Assembly: GCA_023525715.1 (NCBI GenBank)
Contig: CM042012.1
Span: 62,245,705 to 62,309,704, forward strand
Source: Cichorium intybus
Taxonomy: Eukaryota > Streptophyta > Magnoliopsida > Asterales > Asteraceae
Length of the DNA stretch: 64,000 nucleotides
Direction: 5' to 3'
A program made the translations under genes and the position numbers. Positions within the stretch are counted from its first letter, which is position 1, and each line of letters opens with the position of its first letter. Shown here piece by piece: positions 53,690 through 64,000 of this stretch. The notes below the pieces were generated by a model, which was given only the letters and a program-made list of their open reading frames with translations, was not told the DNA's origin and made no database searches.

Positions 53690-54668
53690 TGACAACGCCT
53701 AGTAATATCAAGTATTTTAGTCGTTGTTGAGCCCTATTCTTAGTGAAATTATATCATAGATGCTTTAGTATTCTCACTTTTTGTGTTAGTGCTTGTTTGG
53801 AAAGAATTGGTATAAACAGGGGCCAAAAGCGTATGAAATGGAAGAAGTTGAAGATAAAGACAAATCAGTCAAATTCGCACGCGCGCTGCGGGATTCACAA
53901 AGGGGCGACACGGTGATGAGGCAGCAGAGAAATTTCAAATGCCGAGAAAACGGGGATAAACCCATACGCGCGCCGCGGTTTTCACATGTGCGCGGCGCGG
54001 TCGCTTAATTTTTGCAACTATAAATAGAGGGTTTTAGGTCGAAAAAATCAGCAAAGACCTGGCATAGGAACGACTCCCAAGGCTCTTTGACTCCGAGTTT
54101 TAGCTTCAGCGACCATCATTTGGTTTATATTTTTCTCTTTAATTTTTAATTAGTTTCATAGTTAGTAGTGTTTGGCTAGTGTCTTTAGGAGTGACAACCA
54201 TTGATACTTAGTCTTAGTTTCTGTTTTGGATATTTGGGTTATTGTTTTGAACCTTTTGGGATCTGAGTTTTTTGGTTAATGAATCATTTGGTTATTAGTA
54301 ATTGCTTCTTTTCGGTATTTTATGTTTTGGAATGACTTTTTGGATGTTTGCTTGTGATTGGATGTTGATCTAATCTTGATTGTTCTGAATTTCAATACTG
54401 ATTTCAGTAACCAATTAGGATTAGTTGTTGGTTTGGACTTTAGTTTAGTGAATGCTTGTTTGGAATTATTGGAATTTATGATTTTTGGGATTATTCGGGG
54501 GTATAAGTCGGAAACTAGATCCTCTGGCTGTAGCTGTGACACTACAGTTGGTAATCTATTACCTACATTAACCACGTAACTCCTGTGGATCGACCCTGAC
54601 TTCCACTGTGCTAAGTGAGAGTGAGGTTATTTTACTATTTTGGCCGCATGACGACCGCTGCAATGTCA
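53690..54668 (+). repeat. 3' LTR of element D
   Basis: TGACAACGCCTAG .. GCAATGTCA, 979 bp; TATA box 54019-54026. It retains a CG-rich palindromic segment (53965-54002: cgcgcgccgcgg .. gcgcggcgcgg) that is partly deleted in the 5' LTR. Confidence 0.93.
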
Positions 54669-54673
54669 GGTAC

Positions 54674-56719
54674 CGTGAGGTAGCGTTGAGTGTTGAGACC
54701 GAAGGATGGTCCTGGGTACAATGAGCCGAGGTGGGGTGGTGTTGCAGTATTAGGCTTATGTGTAGACATGCTTATACTGTATGGTAGTGCGGAGTATTGA
54801 GACTATACTATTCTTATGTAGATATGCATGGGGACGATGATGAGCTTGTGTGACTCGAGACTTTATGGGTTAAGGAGAGTACAGATCAGAGGCTGAGTAA
54901 CAGTACAGGGATACTGTAAGATAGTACAATGATTAATATTGTTGGGAGGTGTTGCTGTGAGTAGGTATGTGTGTCCTATAGTTGTTTTTAGAATGTGTGA
55001 GATTTCTTATGTTTCGAGGGAGATAGAGTTTTATAACAACTTGATGAGAAGATATGAACTAAAAAGAGTACAGATGTAATTGTAATTGTGATTGACAGGA
55101 TTCGTTCCTTAGCAATCCAACCAATTACTGTCAGTGAAATAAATGTGTGAGTGTCCAGATGACAAGACTATTTATTCGTATGAGACGATGAATAATAAAT
55201 ATTGTTATAATGATCTTGAGTTATTTCCTTGGGATTAATGAGTTAGTCGGGTGATGAGATATGATCTCATCACAGAGATTTCGGGTGTTACATATGTGTA
55301 TGTGAATCATGTGTAGAGATTATGGTGATCCGTATGAATGACCTATTCTGTCATTCTCATGAATTAGAGATAGACATGAGAATGACGTAGAAATGGCGAG
55401 AGGAAAATTCTTACTGATGATGTGGTATCAAGAGAAACATATGCGGTTGTGTTAAGAATTTATTTGATAATAAATTGTCGAATCCGATAAGACAAACAAT
55501 TGAGTAAGAATGTGTTGTGGATTGTCCATATAAGAGATGATGTAGCGAGTGAGTACACCAAGAGAAACAACACGAGTTATGTTGTTAAACTGAGATGAGG
55601 AGTAGCCATTTTTGGTGGAGGATTGTTAGTTGTATATTAGGTGAAAACCTAATATGTGTGCTGAGGTAGGAGTAGAGATAAATGAGATTTTGGAGAAATT
55701 GAAATCGGTTGTGGTAGTAAGACAACTAAAAGGGTTCTAGAGTGACCAAAGTGTTGAGGGTTAAATACCAAATTTAGAGGAGCGCGAGTGAAACTTGACA
55801 TAGTTTTTAATATTTTATTGTATTCTGGATTTATTCCAGTAATACTGAGTTATGTAACGTGGGTAAGACATTTTGATATCTGTGTATGTTATATGAGTGT
55901 TTCTCATACCCAACATATATGAGAATGCATTAGTAAGGGTAAGAACTAAAAAGACGTTTTGTCATAGAGTAGAAAATTGAGAAAGAGTCGGTTGAAATCG
56001 GTGAGACTGTTTTCCTTATTGAGTTAGAGTTAACCGTTTCAAGGAGATTTGAAACAGATGTTGGCAGATGGCCAATAACATTTATGTGTGATGAAGTAAG
56101 AAGTTTGTCATACTTGAGATGGTATTTGGGTCCCCAGATAGTTATATGGGACTAGTGATGAAATAGGGAGAATATATGGTATGCTGAGAATGTGGCTTGA
56201 TGTGAGCCATAGAGATGAGTTTATGCATATGATGATAGTGGCTGGAGTATCACTTGAGGAGTAAGGTGAGATACCTTGGAGTCAATGATGCAATAGTAAA
56301 GGGTGTGCCCTAAAAGAGTGAGTATTTGCCCACATCGCAATGGTGTTAGCCAATATGGTTGTAGTGGTTATCCTATGGGGTTATGATGTTGTGATGTTAG
56401 AATATACCACCAATGAGGTTTATGTACAATAACATAATATATTGCCGGCTTGGTAGCCATGATGTTTGATAGTGGCCATCGAGATTTTGCAGAAAGGGAA
56501 ATTGAGTGAGAAAATTTAAGTGTAATGTAAGCTGAGGAAGGTTTAGTTCCTTGGCTATATTATGAGTAAATGAGATTTGAAGGTAGGTACATGTTGAATG
56601 AGATAACATGAGGAATGGCTGTGATGGAAAGGTAATTGTATAATGAGTATTGTTAGACGACTAACCACACCTATTCTAAGAGATTCCGAGGACGGAATCT
56701 TTTGAAGGAGGGGAGAACG
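54674..56719 (+). other. Internal region of A, right part, with pol relics
   Basis: Mostly non-coding and rich in TGA. At 56547-56570 the sequence still reads FLGYIMSK, the block that follows the RT catalytic core in Ty3/gypsy elements. The terminal block 56677-56719 (ttccgaggacggaatc plus purine tract) equals that of G at 48-89. These are remnants of a pol gene decayed beyond recognition elsewhere. Confidence 0.5.
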
Positions 56720-58112
56720 TGTGAGACCCGTTTCCTAACCAAGATGCTTATGTAAGTAAGTTGTTGTGTTTATTTTCTAAGCATGTCTCGTGAGTTGCTA
56801 ATCTAGAGTTATAGCAAATATTATGTGCATAGATATTGAGTTTGAGTTGTTGGTAGTGTGATGAGTGGTGGGAAGTAGTATATGAGTCCTTTTTAGTGTT
56901 ATTTATGAGTTATTACATGTTATAAATGAGTGTTAGGCTTTGAGAATGCTTAAATACTAAAATTGGTGGAGATAAGCATTTCAGACAAGATAGAGCTACT
57001 ATATATAGAAGATAGAGGCGCTATCTCGCGTGACCAGACCCCATTTATTCGTGAAACTTCATTTTGAGTGGGATATTTCCCAAATCAATTCCAGTGACGA
57101 TTACGTCCATATTCCACCAAATTAATCGAGGGGAAACGTTTAGAAGCTAAGATAGATCAAGTCTAACATCATAATTGCGTTCTTAATCCATTAATCCAAG
57201 AGGTACGTGATTTTGATTGAGTTTTGGGGTTTTTGAAACCCTAAGTGTTTAATTCACGAAATTGAGTCGTTCTTGTGATGTATGATGTTAGTATATGATA
57301 GTAGAGTGTTTTCCTTGTCCTTTGGTATGATAAATTCTGAGTTTTCATGGCTGAATGAGTAAAGTCGTCATTTTGGGGACTGCAACATAGATAGCGCCCC
57401 TATCATTAAAAATAGTGACTCTATTGAGATAGCGCCTCTATCTTTGAAGATAGTGCCTCTATCTCCCTTGAACAGAAACTTTGTATCTTTTAAATGGTTT
57501 AACCTTTTAAGCCAAGTCCTTGGGGATTTATGAGGATGATTGTGAGTAACTCTTTGATGTTTTACCCCAGCTATTACATTAGGAAGGAGTCTAATGCGAG
57601 AAGCTCGGGTGTAATACATCTGTATCCACCCCTAGGTGAGTGCTCTTTGGTACTTGAGTAAAGTTACACTTTGTTGTATGTAGATTATATATGTGTTATG
57701 ATGTTATTGTGGTAGTTGAGAAGTAGAGTGATATTGTATTCTGTGGGTGACAATAGGTGAGTTGAGTATAAATATTGAATATAAGAGTAGAGTAGATGCT
57801 GGCGTGGTTGATTTAAAGAGTAATTGAGTCTGATTTTTACAGGCATGAGGGTTTTTATAATTGAGTATAGTTGATTGTGGAAGGAGTACATGTGAGTATA
57901 TGATTGAGTTTAAAAGCAGTATCGGTTGTGGTACTTCTTGTTGAGTTGATGTTTCCTAATAATTAGCTGGTGTTTGTAAAGCTAATGTGTTTGCAGGTTT
58001 TAGAGATAAATATGAGATATATACTTGCTAATGAGATTAGCAAGAGCGGTTGATAAAGAGATTATGAAATGAGAAAGATTGGTGGAGTGTGTTGTAAGAT
58101 TTGGTTGATACC
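56720..58112 (+). repeat. 3' LTR of A, first part
   Basis: It starts TGTGAGACCCGTTTCC and aligns with the 5' LTR through ggttgatacc, where element E inserted (target atacc 58108-58112). Splice donor AGGTGAGT at 57634-57641. The remainder is outside the window. Confidence 0.87.
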
Positions 58113-59097
58113 TAACAATGCCTAGTAATATCAAGTATTTTAGTCGTTGTTAGGCCCTATTCTTGGTGAAAATATATCATATATGCATTGGTATTTCTCA
58201 CTTTTTGTGCTAGTGCTTGTGTGCAAGAAAATGTTATAATCAGGGACTAAAAGCGGGCAATTGAAGAAGTTTTAAGGATAAAGCCAAAATCAGTCGAACG
58301 AACACGCGCGCCGTGGGACGGAAGATTAGCGTGTCACGCCACGTCAAAAGTTGAGGTGGTGGAAGCAAATTCAGACAACGAAAAAACGGGGATAAGGCTC
58401 TACGCGCGACGCGGCTAAAGGCTTTACGCTCCGCGGATTCTAATTTTCCACAAGTATAAATAGAGGCCATTAGGTTGAATTCAGAAGGCGAAGATCAGAC
58501 CCTAAGGTGGACTTAAGGCGACTTTGACTCAAGTTTCGAGATTCCAGCAACCATTCGTGGTATTTTTATATTTTCACTTTAATTTCATTATTAGTTTAGT
58601 TTAATTAGCCCTTAGCTTGGTGTTTCTGGATTGTGACAACCAGTAGCAGTAGGTTAAAGGTTATTATTTTCGTATTTGAATGTTTTGGATCTTCTGGTTT
58701 TGAGTTTAATGCAAGTAATCATTCGGTTCATGTTTTATTGCACGTTTTAACTTTATTTATGTTTGAATGAGTTTTGAATGCTATTGGTTTGTGTTATTGT
58801 TTCTGGATTCTGAATATAGTTTCTGATTTCAGTAAGCAATCTTAGGTTAGAACTTGATTTGGTTTAGCTTAGTTTATGTTTGAATTGGGTATTGGATTTT
58901 GTTTCAGAATTGTCTTTTTAGTGTGTTTTTGGAAAAGTGGAGTTAGTCCCTCTGGATGTAGCGTGACACTACAGTTGGTAAGCTATCGTATTGTCTTGAC
59001 GACCAAACTCCTATGGATCGACCCTTACTACCGGTTTACTAGTGTGTGTGTGGTTTTATTTTCTTATTTTTGACCGCACGACGACCCCTGCGTGTCA
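58113..59097 (+). repeat. 5' LTR of element E
   Basis: 985 bp, clearly related to the LTRs of D at the beginning (cctagtaatatcaagtattttag) and around the TATA box (58455-58462), diverged elsewhere. It contains ACACGCGCGCCGTGG at 58302-58316. Confidence 0.88.
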
Positions 59098-59102
59098 AAT
59101 TT

Positions 59103-59120
59103 TGGCGCCGTTGCCGGGGA
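59103..59120 (+). promoter_or_regulatory. Primer-binding site of E
   Basis: TGGCGCCGTTGCCGGGGA, the standard Athila site. A second, diverged copy TGGCGCCGTTGCGGGCG follows at 59123-59139. Confidence 0.9.
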
Positions 59121-59153
59121 GTTGGCGCCGTTGCGGGCGTTTTGCACTAGTGC

Positions 59154-60441
59154 ATGCGTTCCCGTCAGGGTGGGCATACATCACCCTTGCTTTTTTACTC
59201 TGAGATCGAGCGAACCGCGCGCAATAACCGTGTGCATATGCGTTTAGTTAATATGAGTCCTAGTAGTTTCACCATAGAAGATGTTACCCATGAGCCTATA
59301 GGCGAGGTAACAGGGGGAATTCCATTTATACCCCCAGTGTCGGAATTTCACTTCGGTAGCACGAGTGCTAGTGGTGGTGCGGTTTCAGCATCCGCATCGG
59401 TACCATCATGCACTCCGCCTTCAGTTCCACCTTTAGGGCAACCAACCACCAATCCTTTTTCCGCTGCATTGGCTTGGGGAGTGCCGACCCGAGATGGCAA
59501 CCCACCGCCACGACAGCAAGCAACCATTTCTCAACCGCAACAATCACAACCGTTACCATCACAATACCAACAACCCATATTCAAACCACAGCCTGTTTTT
59601 CAAACCTTACCACCACAGACCCAACATCAGTTACAACCACAACAGCCTCCGCCACAGCAGTACCAATACCAGGAGGTAGAGCAAGGATACGACGAGGAGG
59701 ATAAAGGATGGATGCCTCCGCAGCAGCAACAACAGTGGAACCAAGGTCGGGGACCTCTAAGAAGATTTCAACAACCGTAGCAACCACAAGGGCAACAATT
59801 TTACAACAACAACGATCATCATAACGGTAATTTTGTTCCACCCTTATATTTTGCACAACCGAGAGGGCAATCGGTTGCGTCACACTTCCAACCACGGGAG
59901 TATGACGATGCGTCACCCATTTTTCTTCTTGATAATGTTGAGAATCAAGTAGAAATTAGGCCGCAACTCCTAGGCATATTACCTGAGTTTCGTCGATATA
60001 AGCAAGATGATCCCTATAATCACTTATATGAATTCATAGCTATAATCAATGCGAATACTCCTAGGAATACCAACAGGAACTTCTTTAGGTTGAGACTGTT
60101 TCCATTTACCTTGAAAGACAAAGCCAAATATTGGTTTACTTCTCTTCAACCTAACAGTATTACCACTTGGGAGCAACTAATGGCCAAGTTTTTGCAAGAG
60201 TTTTATCCAGCTAGTAAGACCACCTAGATCAGACGGGCCATTCAAGACTTTCAACAGAAGTCAGGGGAGGCATTTCATGAGGCTTTTGATAGGTTGAAGG
60301 AATTGATGCGGTCCTGCCCATATTATGATATTCCAAAATGGTAGTTGGTGAAGTTATTCTTTGGAGGGGTGGACCTGACCAACCAAGCAATGATAAATGC
60401 ATCATCCAACGGGACCATTATGATGCAGGATCCAGATGATG
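59154..60441 (+). pseudogene. gag: gag of Athila-like element E, truncated
   Basis: Start ATG 59154 (MRSRQGGHTS), followed by EIERTARNNR, the usual start of Athila gag. A long Gln/Pro-rich segment fills 59400-59780. The retrotransposon gag domain is at about 59930-60330: PEFRRYKQDDPYNHLYEF, FRLRLFPFTLKDKAKYWF and LMAKFLQEFYPAS. One frame runs throughout, broken by TAG at 59778-59780, 60225-60227 and 60342-60344. The frame is cut at 60441 in QDPDDV by the LTR of F. No zinc knuckle remains. Confidence 0.88.
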
Positions 60442-63414
60442 TGTGACAACTGTCAAATTAGTCAACGAAAGTCAACTCAAGTCAACCATAACGAACGTTA
60501 GCTCAATATATTGAAATGTAAATTTTATAACCTCTACGTTGTATTATTGGATATTATAATACTACATACACTATTTCAAATCAATTATGCGAACAAACAC
60601 TACAAAGTTAGATGTTTTAAAAAAAAAAATTATACGTCGTAAATAGTGTCCGGCGTGAATAGTGATCGGTAAAATTCAAAACACGTCAGAATATTACAAA
60701 TTTTATATCAAAACGTAGATAAAAATACGACAGTTCCAAATATATAGTTATATTTTTACCAAACATTATATATAAAAAGTTATGATAGAAAAACGTATAA
60801 TTTAACTTGAAAACGATATTTGATTATTAAAATATTTATATAATATTTAAAAAAAAGTCAAAATTTTTTAAAATGGATTAGTCTCCACCGTTAGGTGGAG
60901 ATTTGAAAAAAAATGTTTTTTTATATTTATTATTATTATTATTGTGGGCCCCACTTTATTATTTATTCAATTTTTCATATTTTACCCCAAAGAATTCGTA
61001 TTTTCATTTCAAACCCTAAGTATTCAATACATATTATTTAATTTATCAAAAATATTACGAGTCTTTATAAAACGAAAAATTTACCGTCAAAACCGTATCG
61101 TCGATACGAACAATCTGACGTCAAAATATAATATTATAGGTATTAGTTTTATATTTAATATTTTCTTTTTCTATAAAATGAAATTTTATTTACATTTAAA
61201 CCCTATATTTTTATTAAACTTACAATTAATACCCTTTCGTTAATTCGTTAAAGACTTTTAGTTAAAAAGTTGATATTATTAAACTACGATTATTGTAGAT
61301 CATATTTTTATAAACAAAAATCTTTTATTTTATATAAAAACTACTAAATCTATTTAAAGAGTATTTTAAGGGTATCTTTTGTCATTGACAATTTCTAAAA
61401 GCTATAAACGTCAAATATCTGTATCTTGAGGGCCGTTATACGAAAATAAACCTATTATAAATAGAAACTTAAATCCTCTCATTTCTCACAACTCATATCT
61501 CGATCTCTATATCACTAGATAGTATTGCTAGAAGATTCTTCGAAATATATAGATATATACGAAGAATGAGCATTAGAAGTAGATATTCCAGTTATAAATA
61601 TAGTGAGTTCGAGTTATAAGCACGAAGAGTCGGGCGATCTAACAACAATTGGCGATAAGGTCCTAGTCGACATTGAGGTGAGTTCATACCCCTTCTTTTT
61701 ATATTTATTCAAGTTTTTAAGGGGGAGAATACAAGTTATACTATAAAAATAGCTATTTATACTCATTTATAACAGTAGTAAACAAAATGTAAATTTTGTA
61801 AACATCATTATGACAAAAATTCAATTATAGTTCCAAAATATAATATCGAATGATCTACTTACAAGAGCGGTGTCTAGGCCGATCATTTGGGCTAGGTTGC
61901 TGGATTTCCGAAAGGCTTATACGCTGAAAGGGTCCTGCCTCCCCATTTGATCTTCTACCTGGCCGTTCTTTATTTGATAGTCATGAAATATTATATTTGA
62001 ATTAATAAAGAGTATAACCAATTTATTACACCACTATTATGGAAAATATCTTAAAAGATATTATTTATAACCATTTAAATAAGTTATTACACATATATTC
62101 GTAAATATATGCTTTTCACGACAAGAATACTAAAAATAAACTATTATATGAATAGTTTGTGGTTACAAATGTTACTATAACCGTTAGAACAAGATAATTA
62201 ATTATATACAAATATATAATTATTATACATTACTATATTATCATGGGAAAAATGATAATGGGCAAATACAAGGGTTTTTCATATACAAACTTTACGTAAA
62301 CAAGTTGATTGATACATACATTTTTGTGAGACGGGTCTTCACAGTGCTTATTTAAATACATACTATAAGTCCTGAAATTTATAACTAGAGTCTCGGTAAG
62401 AGAGCGTGATATTTGTGTATAGATCTATACGGGATTGACAACCCCGCACCTGAGCTGCTAGCTACAGCTAGACCGACGGGTCTGAGGTGACAAATGTCAT
62501 AACAGTCCGACGTCTGAAGAACGTCGAAGCAGGCCTACATGGTCACAGTATGGTTATAGGGCGTCTCGCATGGGAAATCAACTTTATAAATTGTTTACGT
62601 GGAAATATACATTTTCAATGGCTTTATACTACAAACTATGCTATACATTTTAGTCCTTGGGTTTTAAGGACTTGGATACATTCATAAGAAAATATTGGAT
62701 TTTCTTGGATTGCAATACTACATTTTACAAGGAAAGAGATTACTCATACAAGTTTTATGGTATTAAAACTACATTTTAACAAGTTACAAATATAAGTATG
62801 GTTTTACTTATACACACTGGTTCTATGGAAATTAAAACTACGGTTTATCAAAGATATACATTTAAGTACGGTTTACTTATACATACGAGTTTTGTGGAAT
62901 TAAATCTACGATTCATCTACAAGTAAACATCTATTTAGACGGTTTTATACAATAATAAAACTACGTAATACTATTTTCAAGTATACAAATACCTATACAT
63001 TTTCGGTCTTTGGGTTTTAAGACTACTACTCATTTATAAGAAAATAGTGGATTTTCTGGTTTCACACACTATCTTTTTACAAGGAAAAAGGATTATGGAT
63101 TTTCTCATAAAAAAAAATCTTATGAACTCACCAACGTAATGTTGACACTCTTTCAAACTACTTGTATTCTCAGGAAATTGATAAGGTAACTACAACCTTT
63201 GACGATGGGTCGCTATGGCGTCACACTATGTATTTTGATATCATATTGTAATTGTATTTAAAACATACAATCTTTTGAAATCTTGAAACATTTACAATTA
63301 TGTATATGATGGATGTGTTTGCTTTGATCACTATTGTACAAACGTTGTTGTGATACTGTTCATGAAGTCATCCACCCTCAGACGTTTCCGCCATCATGGT
63401 TTAGGGGTGTGACA
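60442..63414 (+). repeat. 5' LTR of element F
   Basis: 2973 bp, the longest LTR here. TATA box TATAAATA at 61456-61463. Splice donor AGGTGAGT at 61676-61683, acceptor tattctCAG ending at 63173. AT-rich U3 of about 1 kb. Confidence 0.82.
61456..61463 (+). promoter_or_regulatory. TATA box in the LTR of F
   Basis: TATAAATA in cctattataaatagaaac, followed by a C/T-rich stretch (61476-61510) typical of a transcription start region. Confidence 0.7.
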
Positions 63415-63417
63415 GAT

Positions 63418-63429
63418 TGGTATCAGAGC
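63418..63429 (+). promoter_or_regulatory. Primer-binding site of F
   Basis: TGGTATCAGAGC, perfect initiator tRNA-Met complement, three bases after the LTR. Downstream to 64000 no gag ORF has begun. Confidence 0.9.
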
Positions 63430-64000
63430 ATTGTTTATAGTGAACTAAGTATATCAATCTATTTAAGATATACAACTATAAATAAAATGGGACTAAAACT
63501 CTCTAAAACAATCTGTACAAAGTATACTTTAAAATACAATGATATTTTTATAAAGTATAAGTACAAGTACATACATACTAGAACAATGTCATAACCAGAA
63601 CAATACAAGAGTAATAAGATGAGTTGAACACTACGAGTAGGCCTAGGTAGTTATGTAATCATACCTAGGACAGATAGAGCCTGATCAACTGTATTTGTCC
63701 AAGGTATCACTAACATGTACTTAGAAATAGTCGTAGTGAACAACAAGTCTAAAAACTTACCAAGAACCATATACAAAGAAACTCTAAAACAAAATATAAA
63801 GCTAAAATACTACAGGAGTATTTTATAATACTATAGAACCATACATCTAGACACTTTATGTACCTCTTGTACCCCTATCCTTACATAGTAGACTTGACAA
63901 TTCGATAATACCTGACCAATAACTATTATCAAAAACCTACCATCATCCCTACCAAAGCTCCATTAAACTAATATTGGTATAAATTCAATCTGAAAGCCGA

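Larger units (their letters stand above)
48238..54668 (+). mobile_element. Non-autonomous Athila-like element (D), nested in A
   Basis: LTRs at 48238-49198 and 53690-54668; perfect GGTAC duplication (48233-48237 and 54669-54673); Athila-type PBS; polypurine tract. The 4.5-kb internal region encodes an acidic ORF and a decayed ATHILA ORF1-like protein but no gag, protease, RT or integrase. Its LTR ends and PBS closely match those of the Athila element E, a plausible helper family. Confidence 0.92.
58113..60441 (+). mobile_element. Athila-like element (E), 5' part, nested in A and cut by F
   Basis: 5' LTR 58113-59097, Athila PBS, and an Athila gag truncated at 60441 by the LTR of F. The LTR begins TAACAATGCC where D has TGACAATGCC, a G-to-A change of the terminal dinucleotide. 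The rest of the element, if present, lies beyond F. Confidence 0.88.
31510..64000 (+). mobile_element. Old Tekay-like Ty3/gypsy element (A), split by nested insertions
   Basis: 5' LTR pieces are 31510-31567 and 45133-46838. The PBS is at 46842. Internal pieces are 46839-48237 and 54674-56719. The 3' LTR begins at 56720 and is broken at 58112; the rest is beyond the window. The start TGTCCGACCCATTTCC at 31510 matches TGTGAGACCCGTTTCC at 56720, and the two LTR copies align through ctcgtgagttgctaatctag. The 3.4 kb of internal sequence has almost no readable coding frame, so A is either very old or a non-coding derivative. Confidence 0.85.
60442..64000 (+). mobile_element. Ty3/gypsy-type element (F), 5' LTR and leader only
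   Basis: The LTR (60442-63414) is followed by a perfect initiator tRNA-Met PBS and about 570 bp of leader without an ORF. The ends TGTGACAACTG .. GGGGTGTGACA, long LTR, PBS and internal splice signals resemble the Tekay-like LTRs in the window. Coding regions lie beyond the window, so the lineage is an inference. A TSD candidate is tgatg (60437-60441). Confidence 0.8.

Noticed and set aside
63334..63594. gag start of element F
   Set aside because: The ORF spans the LTR end and PBS, so it is not a protein start; real gag must lie beyond the window.

Overview
The window is repeat-dominated plant nuclear DNA, most likely from a eudicot. Nearly everything recognisable is an LTR retrotransposon of a plant lineage: Tat-, Athila- and Tekay-like Ty3/gypsy, and Ty1/copia. 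The only host-gene homology seen is one exon-sized, antisense fragment resembling the plastid chaperone ClpC. No intact host gene, rRNA or tRNA gene was found. Species cannot be fixed from the sequence. Families are assigned by reading motifs, not by database search.

Layout, left to right. (1) 1-1771: last bases and 3' LTR of a Tekay-like element (G). (2) 1808-2886: reverse-strand LTR remnant, then about 1.3 kb of unassigned AT-rich DNA. (3) 4183-21755: a complete Tat-like element (H) with 567-bp LTRs and TSD CTATG. It has decayed gag-pro-pol, a 57-bp tandem array and an antisense accessory ORF, and its integrase is split by a reverse-strand copia element (K, 9186-16904). (4) 21756-25361: AT-rich DNA holding a non-autonomous hAT element (23537-24775) with a perfect 8-bp TSD. 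(5) 25362-30295: a reverse-strand non-autonomous LTR element (M) encoding one long gag-like fusion protein. (6) 30504-30722: the ClpC-like exon fragment. (7) 31510-64000: an old Tekay-like element (A) whose parts are scattered by later insertions. B (Tekay-like, 31568-45127) lies in its 5' LTR and itself contains the nearly intact copia element C (38367-44150). D (non-autonomous Athila-like, 48238-54668) lies in its internal region. E (Athila, from 58113) lies in its 3' LTR and is cut by F (from 60442), which runs out of the window.

Insertion sites are well supported by target-site duplications: CTATG for H, TTTGC for B, GAATT for C, GGTAC for D, AGTATGTT for the hAT element and ATTTC/GTTTC for K. 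Nesting gives a relative chronology: A is older than B, D and E; B is older than C; E is older than F; H is older than K.

No coordinated host pathway is encoded. The coding parts are capsid (gag), protease, reverse transcriptase/RNase H and integrase, nearly all broken by stops and frameshifts. The most unusual items are B, whose two outer ends are both U5 ends because its 5' LTR is largely inverted; D and M, which carry ORFs outside the usual gag-pol set; a strong splice donor repeated in the LTRs of several Tekay-like families; and a 15-nt CG-rich motif shared upstream of the TATA boxes of a copia and an Athila LTR.
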